Assembly: GCF_009731355.2 (NCBI RefSeq)
Contig: NZ_AP022810.1
Span: 434,001-498,000 of the forward strand
Length of the DNA: 64,000 nucleotides
Reading direction: 5' to 3'
Origin: Desulfuromonas sp. AOP6
Lineage (GTDB): Bacteria > Desulfobacterota > Desulfuromonadia > Desulfuromonadales > SZUA-540
The notes under the pieces: generated by a model
Told to the model about the DNA's origin: nothing
Database searches by the model: none
Seen by the model: only the letters and a program-made list of their open reading frames with translations
Program-made: the position numbers and the translations under genes
Shown: one piece after another, positions 16,124-25,051 of the stretch
Numbering within the stretch: the stretch's first letter is position 1
Layout of the letters: every line of letters begins with the position of its first letter

Positions 16124-18646
16124 TTATTTCAAGGCCTTGGTCAGTTCCAGTTTCCAGCTTTCAAACCGGTCCAGGTACTGGTCGAGCAGCTCCTGAGCTC
16201 TGGCGGGTTCATCGGCCTCGGAAATGATATGCACCAGCGGCTGATGCTGGTCAGGCAGCAGCAACACCCAGTCATCGCCCAGGCTGACCTTGACGCCATC
16301 AATAAAAGAGGCTTCCTGATCGACGGAGTCTTCACTCATTTTGCGCATGATGCCGCCTTTGATTTCCCAGGAGCAGGGTCTTACGGCATGGCGATACTGG
16401 CGCAGGGGAATGCTTTTTCTCACCTGGCTAAGGGTTTGCCCACTGCGGGCCAGCATCTCCAGGGTTTTGGCCGCCGTGAAGAGGGCGTCGAAGTTGGACT
16501 GGAAGACGGGGAAGGCAAAGCGTCCGTCCATGCCACCGGTCAGCAGGGTGTGGCGCTCCTTGCCGGCCTCGACCAGCGAGCGTCCGTCGGCCTTGGTCCG
16601 TTTGACGGTCAGGCCGCTTTCCATGGCCAGGGTCTCCACGCCCTGAGGGGCGGAGACGGGAATGGCCAGCGTTCCCCTTTTTTCCGTACGGCATACCAGG
16701 GCCGACAGGCAGAGCAGCGCCTCCATATCCGACAGCAAGGTCCCGGTTTCATCGATCAACGTGACGCGTTCGCCGGAGGGGCCGATCCAGAATCCCGCCG
16801 CTGCCTCCAGGGTGACAACGATGCGCGCCAGCTGTTCGAGGGAACGCTGCTGCTGATCGGGAGCGCTGCCGGTGGGGCTTTCCATGACATGGGAATTGAG
16901 CTCGATGACTTCGCAGCCGAGGGTTGTCAGTAAGGTTGGCAGCAGTTCGCTGGCGGGGGAATGGTTGAGGTCGAGGACCACTTTGGGAGCGGCTTTGCGC
17001 AGGATGTCGCCTTCGAGGGCCCGCAGGAAGCCCTCGCGATAATAGTCGTAAATGCGGGGGATTTCATCGATGCCGCCCGGCTCGGAGTAATGAACCCGGC
17101 GGAAATTTTCCTTGAAATAGATGCGTTCAATCCCTTTGGCCGCCGACGAGGAGACTTCCACGCCATCGGCATCATAGAAGATGATCTCCGTGGCCGAGGG
17201 ATCCTTGGGCGACTGACGGAAATGGACGCCCCCCACCTCGCCGAAGGTGGTCAGCTTGTAGCGCAGTACCGGCAGCGGGATCATCTTGGTGTCCCGCACG
17301 TTGACCCCGGTAGAGAGCAGCCCCCCCACGAAGGAACGTTTGAGCATACGCGAAGAACGGATGGCATCACGGCCGGCAAGGATGAAGGCGTCCTTGGGCA
17401 GGGTCGAGCCGTAGGCCGCTCCCAGCTTGGCCGCAAACTCCGGCGTCAGTTCTACGTTGGTCAGGGCGCTGACCATGGCTCCCTCGAAGAGGTTTTTGCG
17501 CCACTTTTCTCCCCAGATCAGATTGGTGGTGACGATGGAGCCGCCCTCGATCACCTTGAGGGGCCAGACCTTGACATCTTTTTTGATGTAGGCTTCGTCT
17601 CCGATGGTTGTTCCGTCCCCGACGACAGCGCCCTCTTCCACCACGACGCCATGACCGGCCCGCACGCTGTGACAGAGGACGGCCCCGCGCACACGACAGT
17701 CCTTGCGCAGGTAGACATTGTCCCAAAGGATGGCGTCTTCCAGTTCGACTCCGTCCTCAATCAGACAGTTGCGTCCTACCACGCAGTTTTTCAGCCTGGC
17801 GGTGCCCTGTACTTTGGTGTTGTCCCCGATAATCACCATCCCCTCAAAGCGGGACAGACTCTGGTCGGCGATCTGGGCTTCCTCGCCGATATGGATGTCC
17901 GCTTTCCCCGGGGCCGCCTTTTCCCGGAGGCCGACGGTCACCTTGTGCTGGAAGATATCCCGACAGGATTCGATATAGGAATCGGTATTGCCGATATCGG
18001 CCCAATAGCCGCTGAGGGTGCAACCGTAGAGGGGGGCCTTTTTCTGGAGCATCAGAGGGAAGATGTCTTTGGACCAGTCGCGGTTCTCTCCTTCGGGAAT
18101 CAGTTTGAGCACTTCGGGTTCAAGAACATAAATGCCGGTGTTGATGGTGTCGGAAAAGACCTCGCCCCAGCCCGGTTTTTCCAAAAACTTGGTGATCTGG
18201 CCTTCCTTGTTGGTAATAACGACGCCGAACTGTAGAGGGTCGGTGACCGAGGTCAGGGTGATGGTGGCCAGCGCCTTCTTCTCTTCGTGAAAAGCCAGTA
18301 CCTGGGAGAGGTCGAAATCGGTCAGCAGGTCACCGCTGATGATGAGAAAACGTTCGTCCAGAAATTTTTCGGCGGCTTTGACGGCGCCGGCGGTGCCGAA
18401 ATCTTCCAGTGGGGTCACGTAGGTGATGCGCACTCCGAACTCGCTGCCGTCGCCAAAGAAGTTCTTGATCACCATCGGCTGGTGGTAAAGCAGCAGAATG
18501 AGCTCGTCGATGCCATGTCGTTTCAGCAGTTCGATAATGTGTAGTATGATCGGCCGGTTGATCAGGGGGATCATGGGCTTGGGCAGGTTGATGGTCAGGG
18601 GCTGAATGCGGGTGCCGAATCCTCCGGCCATAAGAACTGCTTTCAT
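16124..18646 (-). CDS. sugar-1-phosphate nucleotidyltransferase fused to a degenerate phosphomannomutase domain
   Basis: A three-part protein of 840 residues. The first ~230 residues are an intact nucleotidyltransferase (AGGFGTRIQPLT activation loop, LPKPMIPLINRP, SGDLLTDFD). Hexapeptide repeats follow (about 250-370). The rest aligns with phosphomannomutase/phosphoglucomutase, but the key motifs are lost: the phosphoserine loop (TxSHNP) reads FRQSPKDPSATE, the metal loop DGDxDR reads IGPSGER, and the sugar loop GExSGH reads GGMDGRFAF. Such proteins are usually annotated as mannose-1-phosphate guanylyltransferase. I infer that the transferase works and the mutase half is structural or regulatory. 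Within this operon, glucose-1-phosphate is as plausible a substrate as mannose-1-phosphate. Confidence 0.88.
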   Translation of the reverse strand: MKAVLMAGGFGTRIQPLTINLPKPMIPLINRPIILHIIELLKRHGIDELILLLYHQPMVIKNFFGDGSEFGVRITYVTPLEDFGTAGAVKAAEKFLDERFLIISGDLLTDFDLSQVLAFHEEKKALATITLTSVTDPLQFGVVITNKEGQITKFLEKPGWGEVFSDTINTGIYVLEPEVLKLIPEGENRDWSKDIFPLMLQKKAPLYGCTLSGYWADIGNTDSYIESCRDIFQHKVTVGLREKAAPGKADIHIGEEAQIADQSLSRFEGMVIIGDNTKVQGTARLKNCVVGRNCLIEDGVELEDAILWDNVYLRKDCRVRGAVLCHSVRAGHGVVVEEGAVVGDGTTIGDEAYIKKDVKVWPLKVIEGGSIVTTNLIWGEKWRKNLFEGAMVSALTNVELTPEFAAKLGAAYGSTLPKDAFILAGRDAIRSSRMLKRSFVGGLLSTGVNVRDTKMIPLPVLRYKLTTFGEVGGVHFRQSPKDPSATEIIFYDADGVEVSSSAAKGIERIYFKENFRRVHYSEPGGIDEIPRIYDYYREGFLRALEGDILRKAAPKVVLDLNHSPASELLPTLLTTLGCEVIELNSHVMESPTGSAPDQQQRSLEQLARIVVTLEAAAGFWIGPSGERVTLIDETGTLLSDMEALLCLSALVCRTEKRGTLAIPVSAPQGVETLAMESGLTVKRTKADGRSLVEAGKERHTLLTGGMDGRFAFPVFQSNFDALFTAAKTLEMLARSGQTLSQVRKSIPLRQYRHAVRPCSWEIKGGIMRKMSEDSVDQEASFIDGVKVSLGDDWVLLLPDQHQPLVHIISEADEPARAQELLDQYLDRFESWKLELTKALK

Positions 18647-18692
18647 GGAAGCTTTCTCCTTTTAGCGACGATAGGTGCGGGTCGAATGTGGA

Positions 18693-19052
18693 TCAGTGTT
18701 TTTTGGCCAGAGCCTTGCGGATTTCCTCCTTGAGCTCGGAAAGGTCCGAACTCTTTACCACATAGGCGTCGGCCAGCCAGGAGGAAAAATCATCTTTGTA
18801 ACAACTGAAAGCGGTGCACAGGATCACCGGCAGGTTGCCTTTATCCTTGACGATCTTCTGCAGCAGCTGCAGACCGCTTTCCCCTTTCATCTGAATGTCG
18901 AGAACGACCAGGTCGAAATCTTTTTTCTGCAGCAGCTCAGCCGCTTCGCTGCCGCTGCCAGCCGATTCCACCTGGTAGCCTTCGTCTTCGAGTTCGGTCT
19001 TGTAGAGATAGCGGATGTCGCGTTCGTCATCAACAACCAGGATACGTGCCAT
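18693..19052 (-). CDS. single-domain response regulator (receiver only)
   Basis: A 119-residue stand-alone receiver domain. Acidic pocket VVDDE at 6-10, phospho-acceptor Asp52 in VVLDIQM, the switch Thr in LCTAF and Lys in YVVKSSD are all present, so it should be phosphorylated. There is no output domain. It lies 23 bases downstream of the histidine kinase gene and 46 bases upstream of the nucleotidyltransferase gene, so the kinase and receiver form a pair at the head of the glycogen run. With no DNA-binding part it must work through protein contact, maybe on one of the enzymes encoded downstream, or relay the phosphate onward. Confidence 0.93.
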   Translation of the reverse strand: MARILVVDDERDIRYLYKTELEDEGYQVESAGSGSEAAELLQKKDFDLVVLDIQMKGESGLQLLQKIVKDKGNLPVILCTAFSCYKDDFSSWLADAYVVKSSDLSELKEEIRKALAKKH

Positions 19053-19075
19053 GAAATTCCTCCCCTCGGTGCGTT

Positions 19076-20692
19076 TTATAGTTTAAAGCGGATGCAAAAG
19101 CTGGTTCCCCTGCCCTGTTCGCTGAAGATCTCAAACGCCGCATTGTGCCCTTCCAAGATGCGGGCGCACAGCGGCAAACCAAGGCCCGTCCCCTGTTCCT
19201 TAGTCGAAAAAAACGGCGTCGTCACGTTCTTGATCTCTTCCGGGCTCATTCCCGGGCCGGTGTCCTTCACTGTCAGGATGACTTCCTCGTGTCCTCTGGC
19301 GGTATGGAGGGTTATGCTGCCGCCCTTGGGCATGGCTTCCACCGCGTTATTCAACAGGCTGCGCAGGCAGTAGGTGATCTTTTTGTAGTCCAGCACCACC
19401 TGCGGCAGGTCTGGTGCCAGCTCAAGCTGGCAGTCGATGCCGTTTTCGTGCAGGTCGTCTCGCATGCCAGCGTACACTACCGTGACCAGTTGGTTGATGT
19501 CCCACCGGTCAAAGGTCGGATGCATCGATTCAGAGTAATTGAGGACTTCCTGCAGAACCTCCTCCAGGTGCTTGGTCTCCCGCACGATGGATTCGATGTA
19601 GGCCCGCTTGGCGTCGTCCTCCGTCGTGCTGCGGATGAGCGAGCGGGCAAAGCCGCCGATGATGGTCAGGGGGTTGCGGATGGAATGGGCTACGTTGGCC
19701 GTAATCTGTCCCACCAGGGCCATCTTCTCCATGCGCAGAATAATTTCCTGCTGTTGTTTGAGGCGCTCGTTGGCCTCGGTGACGTTGCGCAGCTCTTTCT
19801 GCAGGCGTTCGTACAGAGAAGCCCGGCTGATGGCGAAGGTCACCGGCAGGGCGAAGGTTTCCAGCGACTGCCGGTCTTCGTCGGCTATCGGCTGGTTGTT
19901 AATGATGTTGTCGGCCAGCAGCAAGCCAACCCGGCGGTCGGTACTGACCATGGGAACCATGACCAGCTCGGTAACTCCCAGAGCTTCGATCTGGGCCGGA
20001 TCGATATCGGTCTCCTGCCGCAGATCAAGAATGTGGCGAGGGCGGCGTTCGTTGAGAGTACGGACGAAGAGATGATCCTCCTGGCTCAGAGGGACAGTGA
20101 GTAGCTGGAGCAAATCGTGGAACTTGGCTTTCTCTTCAGGTAGTTTGGTCTCAAAGAGCATGCGGGCCATCTCGCGCAGCGAACGGTCGGCGTGGGCCAG
20201 TTCATTCCAGATGCGCCAGGCATCTTCCCGTTGCCGAGGGCCTACGGCCAGATAGCCTTCGAGGTTCTGGCGCTCCCTGTCCACCAACAGCAGAATGGCC
20301 CGGTTGAGGCCAAAGCCCTTGCCGGCGGTAACCGCCGTGAGGGCCATGGTGATAACTTCATCCTTGTCCATGGATGTCTGCAGCACATGGCCGACTTCAT
20401 TCAGAAAACGTTTTTCCCGATCCCTGACGGCAAGCTGGTGGTCCAGCTGTTTTGTCCTGGCCCGTAGCTGCAGAAGTTCGGCGCAGACGGTGGGGAAAAT
20501 TTCCGCCATGTCGCCATCGGAACGGCTGAAGGCTTCCACGTCTTCCAGAAAACGTGGGCATTCGAGACAACGCTGCAGAATACGTTGCTGACGGTCATAA
20601 AGAAGAGCGCCATCCTCTTCGAGCAGATAGGGACATTGCGCCGGGTCGATTTGTTCGAGATGCCAGCAGCACTGAGGATTCACGGTCATCAC
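19076..20692 (-). CDS. GAF-domain sensor histidine kinase with N-terminal cysteine cluster
   Basis: A cytoplasmic sensor kinase of 538 residues. The N-terminus holds five cysteines (8, 9, 20, 42, 45) in the pattern CCW-x9-CPYL-x18-RCLECPRF, which could bind metal or an Fe-S cluster. A GAF domain covers about 120-290. The H box with His336 (AHSIRNPLTI), the N box (LLNNAVEAM) and the G boxes (DTGPGMS, GTGLGLPLC) are complete, so it is an active HisKA kinase. No membrane segment is seen. The first codons are GTG ATG; ATG 20689 may be the true start. It is the first gene of the glycogen run and probably phosphorylates the receiver encoded next. Confidence 0.93.
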   Translation of the reverse strand: MMTVNPQCCWHLEQIDPAQCPYLLEEDGALLYDRQQRILQRCLECPRFLEDVEAFSRSDGDMAEIFPTVCAELLQLRARTKQLDHQLAVRDREKRFLNEVGHVLQTSMDKDEVITMALTAVTAGKGFGLNRAILLLVDRERQNLEGYLAVGPRQREDAWRIWNELAHADRSLREMARMLFETKLPEEKAKFHDLLQLLTVPLSQEDHLFVRTLNERRPRHILDLRQETDIDPAQIEALGVTELVMVPMVSTDRRVGLLLADNIINNQPIADEDRQSLETFALPVTFAISRASLYERLQKELRNVTEANERLKQQQEIILRMEKMALVGQITANVAHSIRNPLTIIGGFARSLIRSTTEDDAKRAYIESIVRETKHLEEVLQEVLNYSESMHPTFDRWDINQLVTVVYAGMRDDLHENGIDCQLELAPDLPQVVLDYKKITYCLRSLLNNAVEAMPKGGSITLHTARGHEEVILTVKDTGPGMSPEEIKNVTTPFFSTKEQGTGLGLPLCARILEGHNAAFEIFSEQGRGTSFCIRFKL

Positions 20693-20748
20693 CGATCAGA
20701 AATCTATTTCAGAAAAATTCATATTTCGCCCAAAGAAAACGTCCAGAA

Positions 20749-20776
20749 ATTATAACAGCCCCAAGAGGTAATGCAA
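20749..20776 (-). promoter_or_regulatory. predicted sigma-70 promoter of the kinase-glycogen operon
   Basis: Read on the minus strand: -35 TTGCAT (20776-20771), 16-base spacer, and a perfect -10 TATAAT (20754-20749). It lies 57 bases before the kinase start codon, at the head of eight closely spaced minus-strand genes. The remaining part of the 197-base divergent region towards the radical SAM gene shows an A/T-rich tract but no other clear signal. Confidence 0.6.
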
Positions 20777-20889
20777 TGGAAGTGACTATTGTTTTTTAAT
20801 GAAAAAAATCCTTTTGGACGCCGCGCAGGCAGGAGGACATCGTGGTTAAATGTTGCTCTCAGCCGGGGGGCGTGGCATAGTCGAGCCCT

Positions 20890-21816
20890 ATGAGTGACCA
20901 TAAGCGCTACCAACTCTTTTCCCATTTTCTAAAAGACCATTTCGGGGGCAGGGTGCATAAGATCTCGGTGGACGCCGGGTTCTCCTGTCCCAACCGTGGC
21001 GGCACCCGCCGGCAACCGGGCTGTCTCTTTTGTGACCCCGGCGGATCGGGCGCGGTCGGCATCGCACGGAGCCTGTCCGTGGCCGAGCAGTTGGAGCAGG
21101 GCAAGGAGATCATGGTTCGCAAGTACAAGGCGCAGCAGTTCATCGCCTACTTTCAGCCTTTCTCCAATACCTACGCGCCGCCGCCACGCCTGCGACAGCT
21201 CTACGATGAGGCCCTTGGCGTCACCGGCGTGGTGGGGCTGGCCGTCGGCACCCGTCCCGACTGTCTACCGCCGGCGGTCCTCGACCTCCTCGCTGAGTAT
21301 GATCGGCGTACCACCTTCTGGCTTGAACTCGGACTGCAGACCACGCACGATGCGACCCTGACCTTTTTGCGCCGCGGACACGATTATCAGCGCTTTCTGT
21401 TAGCGTATAATGAGGCTAAAGCCAGAGGTTTGAGCGTCTGTGTACATGTGATTCTGGGCCTGCCGGGGGAAAGCCGCGCGCAGATGCTGGCCACGGCCGA
21501 CGAGATGGCACGTCTGCAGGTCGATGGCATCAAGATCCACCTGCTGCACGTGCTCAAGGGGACACCTCTGGGCGAACTCTACCAGCAGGGGCAGGTTGAA
21601 GTGCTGTCGCAAGAGGACTACGTCCAGCTGGCCGTCGATTTTCTCGAACGGCTGCATCCGGAAACACTTATCCACCGTCTTACCGGTGACGGACCACGCG
21701 ACCTGCTGCTGGCGCCCTTGTGGTCGCTGAACAAGTGGGAAGTGCTCAACGCCATCGACGACGAGCTGCGCCGGCGGGACAGCCACCAGGGAAGTTGCTG
21801 TCTGGCAAATATGTGA
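20890..21816 (+). CDS. TIGR01212/YhcC-family radical SAM protein
   Basis: Radical SAM enzyme of the YhcC family, 308 residues. The cluster-binding cysteines have the family's wide spacing, CPNRGGTRRQPGCLFC, with the last pair C-x2-C, and the early HKISVDAGFSCPNR segment is typical. A glycine-rich HVILGLPGE strand and an HLLHVLKGT motif are further family marks. The reaction of YhcC proteins is not established to my knowledge; tRNA or cofactor modification has been suggested. The gene is transcribed away from the histidine kinase and stands alone. Confidence 0.9.
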   Translation: MSDHKRYQLFSHFLKDHFGGRVHKISVDAGFSCPNRGGTRRQPGCLFCDPGGSGAVGIARSLSVAEQLEQGKEIMVRKYKAQQFIAYFQPFSNTYAPPPRLRQLYDEALGVTGVVGLAVGTRPDCLPPAVLDLLAEYDRRTTFWLELGLQTTHDATLTFLRRGHDYQRFLLAYNEAKARGLSVCVHVILGLPGESRAQMLATADEMARLQVDGIKIHLLHVLKGTPLGELYQQGQVEVLSQEDYVQLAVDFLERLHPETLIHRLTGDGPRDLLLAPLWSLNKWEVLNAIDDELRRRDSHQGSCCLANM

Positions 21817-21890
21817 GGAAAAAAGAGTAAAATACCCCGTACACGCCGTCGGGAGGTTGGCGTCAGGGGCGAAAGGCCGTCAGTTCCACG

Positions 21891-22019
21891 TTAGGAACGG
21901 AGGTTTTCCAGCTCGATGGCTTGCAGTTGTTGCGGCGTGACGTCTTCGGCGCCTCCCCAGGAAATAAGCAGGAGGGAAGCCCAGACGATACCGACAGCGA
22001 GGATGAGAAGTCTTTTCAT
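21891..22019 (-). CDS. possible small membrane or secreted peptide (42 aa)
   Basis: A 42-residue frame starting MKRLLILAVG with a hydrophobic helix of about 20 residues and a short polar tail (AEDVTPQQLQAIELEN). This looks like a signal peptide or membrane anchor plus a small tail. No good ribosome site precedes the ATG at 22019, and there is no neighbour on the same strand. It may be a real small membrane protein or chance coding; the composition of the leader region argues mildly for real. Confidence 0.35.
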   Translation of the reverse strand: MKRLLILAVGIVWASLLLISWGGAEDVTPQQLQAIELENLRS

Positions 22020-22105
22020 GGCGCGTAAAATATAGAATTTTTCGCCTGAAAGCAAGTCCTTATTAAAAAATCCCCCTTGGATTAATTTCCAGGCCTGCTG
22101 TCTTC

Positions 22106-22134
22106 TTGTCTGTCCGGTCGCGCTGTGGTATTGT
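22106..22134 (+). promoter_or_regulatory. predicted sigma-70 promoter of the helicase gene
   Basis: TTGTCT (22106-22111), 17-base spacer, TATTGT (22129-22134), 78 bases before the helicase ATG. Motif match only. Confidence 0.4.
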
Positions 22135-22212
22135 TCGTCCCCTGAAAAGGGCCTGATTCTCGCTCCCCTCTTCCATCTGAAGAATTCCCTGAACCTATCC
22201 CCTGGCCTGACC

Positions 22213-24249
22213 ATGGATCTACGAACGCTCAACAAAGAACAGCTGGCGGCGGTGCGCCATAGCGAAGGACCACTGCTGCTGCTGGCCGGCGCCGGCTCGG
22301 GCAAAACCCGGGTCATTACCTATCGTATCGCCTATCTCCTGCTGGAGAAAGACGAGCGTCCCGAGCATGTTCTCGCCGTTACCTTCACCAACAAGGCAGC
22401 CCGCGAAATGAAGGAGCGGGTCCTGGAGCTGGTCGGTCGGGTTAGAAACAAAGGGCTGGTCATCGGCACTTTTCATTCCCTCTGTGTACGTATCCTCAAG
22501 GAAGATATCGAGCGCCTCGGCTACAAGAAAAACTTTTCCATCTACGGCGCTGCCGACCAGGCCCGTCTGATCAAGGATCTGCTGCAGGGACTCGATGGCG
22601 GTGGCAAGAAATTCGACGCCGACCGGGTGCTCTGGCTCATCTCCGACGCCAAGAACCGGCTGGTGGCTCCCCAGGACTTCGTCGGCCGTTTCCAGGACGA
22701 ATATGCCTGGGTCGCCGCCGAAATCTATCCGCGTTACCAGCGCGCCCTCAAGGCCTTCAACGCCATCGACTTCGACGACATCATCATGCTTGCCGTCACC
22801 CTGTTGCAGAACTATCCCGAGGTGCTGGCCAAATATCAGGAGCGCTTCCGCTATATTCTGGTGGATGAATACCAGGACACCAACGCCGCCCAGTATCTGC
22901 TGCTGCGCCTTCTCTCGGGCAAATACCGCAACCTCTGCGTGGTCGGCGACGACGATCAGTCCATCTACGGCTGGCGCGGCGCCGATCTGGGCAACATCCT
23001 CGAATTCGAGAAGGATTTCGCCGGCACTACCCTCATCAAGCTGGAACAGAACTATCGCTCGTCGGGGACCATTCTGTCGGCGGCCAACGCGGTCATCCGC
23101 CACAACGCCAAACGCAAGGAAAAGGCCCTGTGGACGGCCGGAGACAGCGGCCGTCAGATCGAGCTCATCTGTTGCGAGGACGAGGAAGATGAAGCGCGCC
23201 TGGTCATGGAGCGCATCCACGCCGAGCGTTTCCGCCTGAACCTGGAGTACCGTGACTTCGCCATCCTTTACCGCACCAACGTGCAGTCCCGCGCCTTCGA
23301 GGAGCAGCTGCGCTACGAGAATATCCCCTACGTCCTGATCGGCGGGCAGCAGTTCTTCGACCGCAAGGAGGTCAAGGACGCCGTGGCCTATCTGCGGGTG
23401 CTGGTCAACCCGCGCGACGAGGTCAACCTGCTGCGCATCCTCAATTATCCCCGCCGCGGCATCGGCGAGACCAGCGCCGACCGACTCATCCGTTTTTCTG
23501 CTGAACGTAATCTGCCCCTGTGGGAAGTTCTCTGTGCGCCGGGAGAGGTGGAGGAATTGGGGGACAAGGTCGTCGAGGCCGTTGGCGCCTTCGTGGCGCT
23601 GATGGACGGCTATCGCCAACGCTTCGCCCGTGGCAGGCGCCTGGCGGAGACAGCCCGGGAGTTTTTCGCCGAGATCAAACTGGAAGACGAGATCTATCGG
23701 CAGACGGAAGATCCCGCCAAAGCCAGACGGCGGACCGAAAACGTCGAGGAGGTGGTTAACGCCATGGCCTCCTACGAGGAACGTGAAGAGAAGCCAAGCC
23801 TGGCCGGCTTCCTGGAAAAGGTGTCTCTTTTGGATGACGAACATCCGGGGCGCAACGACAAGGAAGCCAAGCTGGCCAGCAACGCCGTGACCCTCATGAG
23901 CCTGCATTCCAGTAAAGGGCTTGAATACCCGGTGGTTTTTCTGGTCGGACTGGAGGAGGAATATCTCCCCCATAAAAAATCAATTCACGAGACCTTCGAC
24001 GTGGATGAGGAGCGCCGGCTCTGCTATGTGGGGATCACGCGGGCCCAGAAGCACCTGGTGCTTCTGCATGCCAAGCAACGGAAAAAGTACGGTAAACTGC
24101 TGCCCCGCGTACCCAGCCGTTTTTTGCAGGAGATCCCCGCCGACCTCGTGCAGAAGCAACAGAGCGAGGGCAAGCCGAACCTCCCCGAGGCCGAACAGGA
24201 GACGCTGGCCAAGAGCTTTTTTGCCGGTATCGAAGACCTGCTGAAATAG
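22213..24249 (+). CDS. UvrD/Rep/PcrA-family ATP-dependent DNA helicase
   Basis: Superfamily 1A 3'-5' DNA helicase, 678 residues. Visible motifs: Q motif LNKEQLAAV, Walker A AGAGSGKTR, motif II LVDEYQDTN, motif III VGDDDQSIYGWRGAD, motif IV QNYRSS, motif V LMSLHSSKGLEYPVVFLVGLEE and motif VI RRLCYVGITRAQ. It unwinds DNA during repair or replication restart. The length and the short C-terminus resemble Rep or PcrA more than classical UvrD, and I do not decide between them. It is a single-gene unit ended by a strong terminator. Confidence 0.94.
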   Translation: MDLRTLNKEQLAAVRHSEGPLLLLAGAGSGKTRVITYRIAYLLLEKDERPEHVLAVTFTNKAAREMKERVLELVGRVRNKGLVIGTFHSLCVRILKEDIERLGYKKNFSIYGAADQARLIKDLLQGLDGGGKKFDADRVLWLISDAKNRLVAPQDFVGRFQDEYAWVAAEIYPRYQRALKAFNAIDFDDIIMLAVTLLQNYPEVLAKYQERFRYILVDEYQDTNAAQYLLLRLLSGKYRNLCVVGDDDQSIYGWRGADLGNILEFEKDFAGTTLIKLEQNYRSSGTILSAANAVIRHNAKRKEKALWTAGDSGRQIELICCEDEEDEARLVMERIHAERFRLNLEYRDFAILYRTNVQSRAFEEQLRYENIPYVLIGGQQFFDRKEVKDAVAYLRVLVNPRDEVNLLRILNYPRRGIGETSADRLIRFSAERNLPLWEVLCAPGEVEELGDKVVEAVGAFVALMDGYRQRFARGRRLAETAREFFAEIKLEDEIYRQTEDPAKARRRTENVEEVVNAMASYEEREEKPSLAGFLEKVSLLDDEHPGRNDKEAKLASNAVTLMSLHSSKGLEYPVVFLVGLEEEYLPHKKSIHETFDVDEERRLCYVGITRAQKHLVLLHAKQRKKYGKLLPRVPSRFLQEIPADLVQKQQSEGKPNLPEAEQETLAKSFFAGIEDLLK

Positions 24250-24266
24250 CCGTGCCTAAAAAAGAA

Positions 24267-24303
24267 GACCGCTCCCCTGCCGGGAGACGGTCCTCTTTTT
24301 TTT
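24267..24303 (+). terminator. rho-independent terminator after the helicase gene
   Basis: GACCG-CTCCC pairs with GGGAG-(A)-CGGTC, one bulged base, 4-base loop, followed by CTC and eight T. The convergent cytochrome b5 gene ends at 24322, so the hairpin may serve both. Confidence 0.85.
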
Positions 24304-24321
24304 CAGGATGTCAACAAGTGG

Positions 24322-24639
24322 TCAGCGCAGGACCAGAAAGAGAACGACCAGGATCACCACAGCGGCGATAATACCAAAAATCGCCTTACTCCCACCGCTG
24401 CCCGCCTCAGAACCGGGTTCCTCCAGTTGTCCTACCACGGGAAATCGCTCGATGACCGCGCGTACGTGGGGAGCACTTTTTAATTCGTCGGTAAGGTCGT
24501 GTCCGGCCTGGTGAAGCTCTTGATGGTTGCCGCCCTGCCACATCTTGCTGCTGCTGAAATCATAGATTTTGCCATTGACGGCTCCGTAGGCCTTGCGCCC
24601 TTCACGGCCATCGAATTTTGCAAGTTCTTCTCTTGTCAT
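24322..24639 (-). CDS. cytochrome b5-like haem-binding domain with C-terminal membrane anchor
   Basis: A 105-residue protein. Residues 1-72 match the small bacterial cytochrome b5/haem-steroid-binding domain (LAKFDGREGRKAYGAVNGKIYDFSSS...), with His43 in HQAGHDLT and His58 in SAPHVRA as likely axial haem ligands. A Gly/Ser linker leads to one strongly hydrophobic helix (88-104), a tail anchor. It would hold a haem on the cytoplasmic face of the membrane. Proteins of this kind are frequent in Geobacter-type bacteria without a known partner. The gene stands alone and a GAGTGAAC box precedes the ATG. Confidence 0.85.
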   Translation of the reverse strand: MTREELAKFDGREGRKAYGAVNGKIYDFSSSKMWQGGNHQELHQAGHDLTDELKSAPHVRAVIERFPVVGQLEEPGSEAGSGGSKAIFGIIAAVVILVVLFLVLR

Positions 24640-25051
24640 GGTTCACTCCTGTCCGGGGCATGAGGGAAGCCTGGTCTGGGGCCAGGCGAATGGGGCTTTT
24701 TTCAGCGTGCCGTCATTTTAGCAGAGTTCTCCGGGAGAACAAGTTCACGGAAGTCGGCCGCCCGCACGGAAAGTGGAGCGGACGCGAGGTGGCGCCGACC
24801 ATTGTGCACACATGTGTGTCAGTCCGTTGCACGGGGGAGGGTACCATCGCCTGTGCGAAAGCAGGTTTTTAATCTCTCTATAAAAAACACTGTTCTGGAT
24901 TGATTGCAGAAAAAACATGACCTCAAAGGTCATTGTTCTTAAGTGTTCGATATAAATACTGAAATCTTTGACCTGTCGGCACAATTCGTGTATATCCAAG
25001 GGGTGAAGTTTGTTTTGGTGATTTTCATCCGGTAAAAGCAATGGCGCTGTC
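24640..25051. other. 412-base intergenic region before the MSHA locus
   Basis: No convincing gene on either strand. The half near 25000 is AT-rich and contains the predicted promoter listed separately. The half near 24760 is GC-rich with a short ACACATGTGTGT palindrome (about 24806-24818) of unknown meaning. Confidence 0.5.
24968..24996 (+). promoter_or_regulatory. predicted sigma-70 promoter of the MSHA locus
   Basis: TTGACC (24968-24973), exactly 17 bases, TATATC (24991-24996), with the first gene starting at 25052. It would drive mshI through mshG and probably beyond. Confidence 0.6.

Noticed and set aside
24974-24996. Sigma-54 promoter before mshI (CGGCAC...)
   Set aside because: GG is present but no GC ten bases on; the sigma-70 reading is far better.
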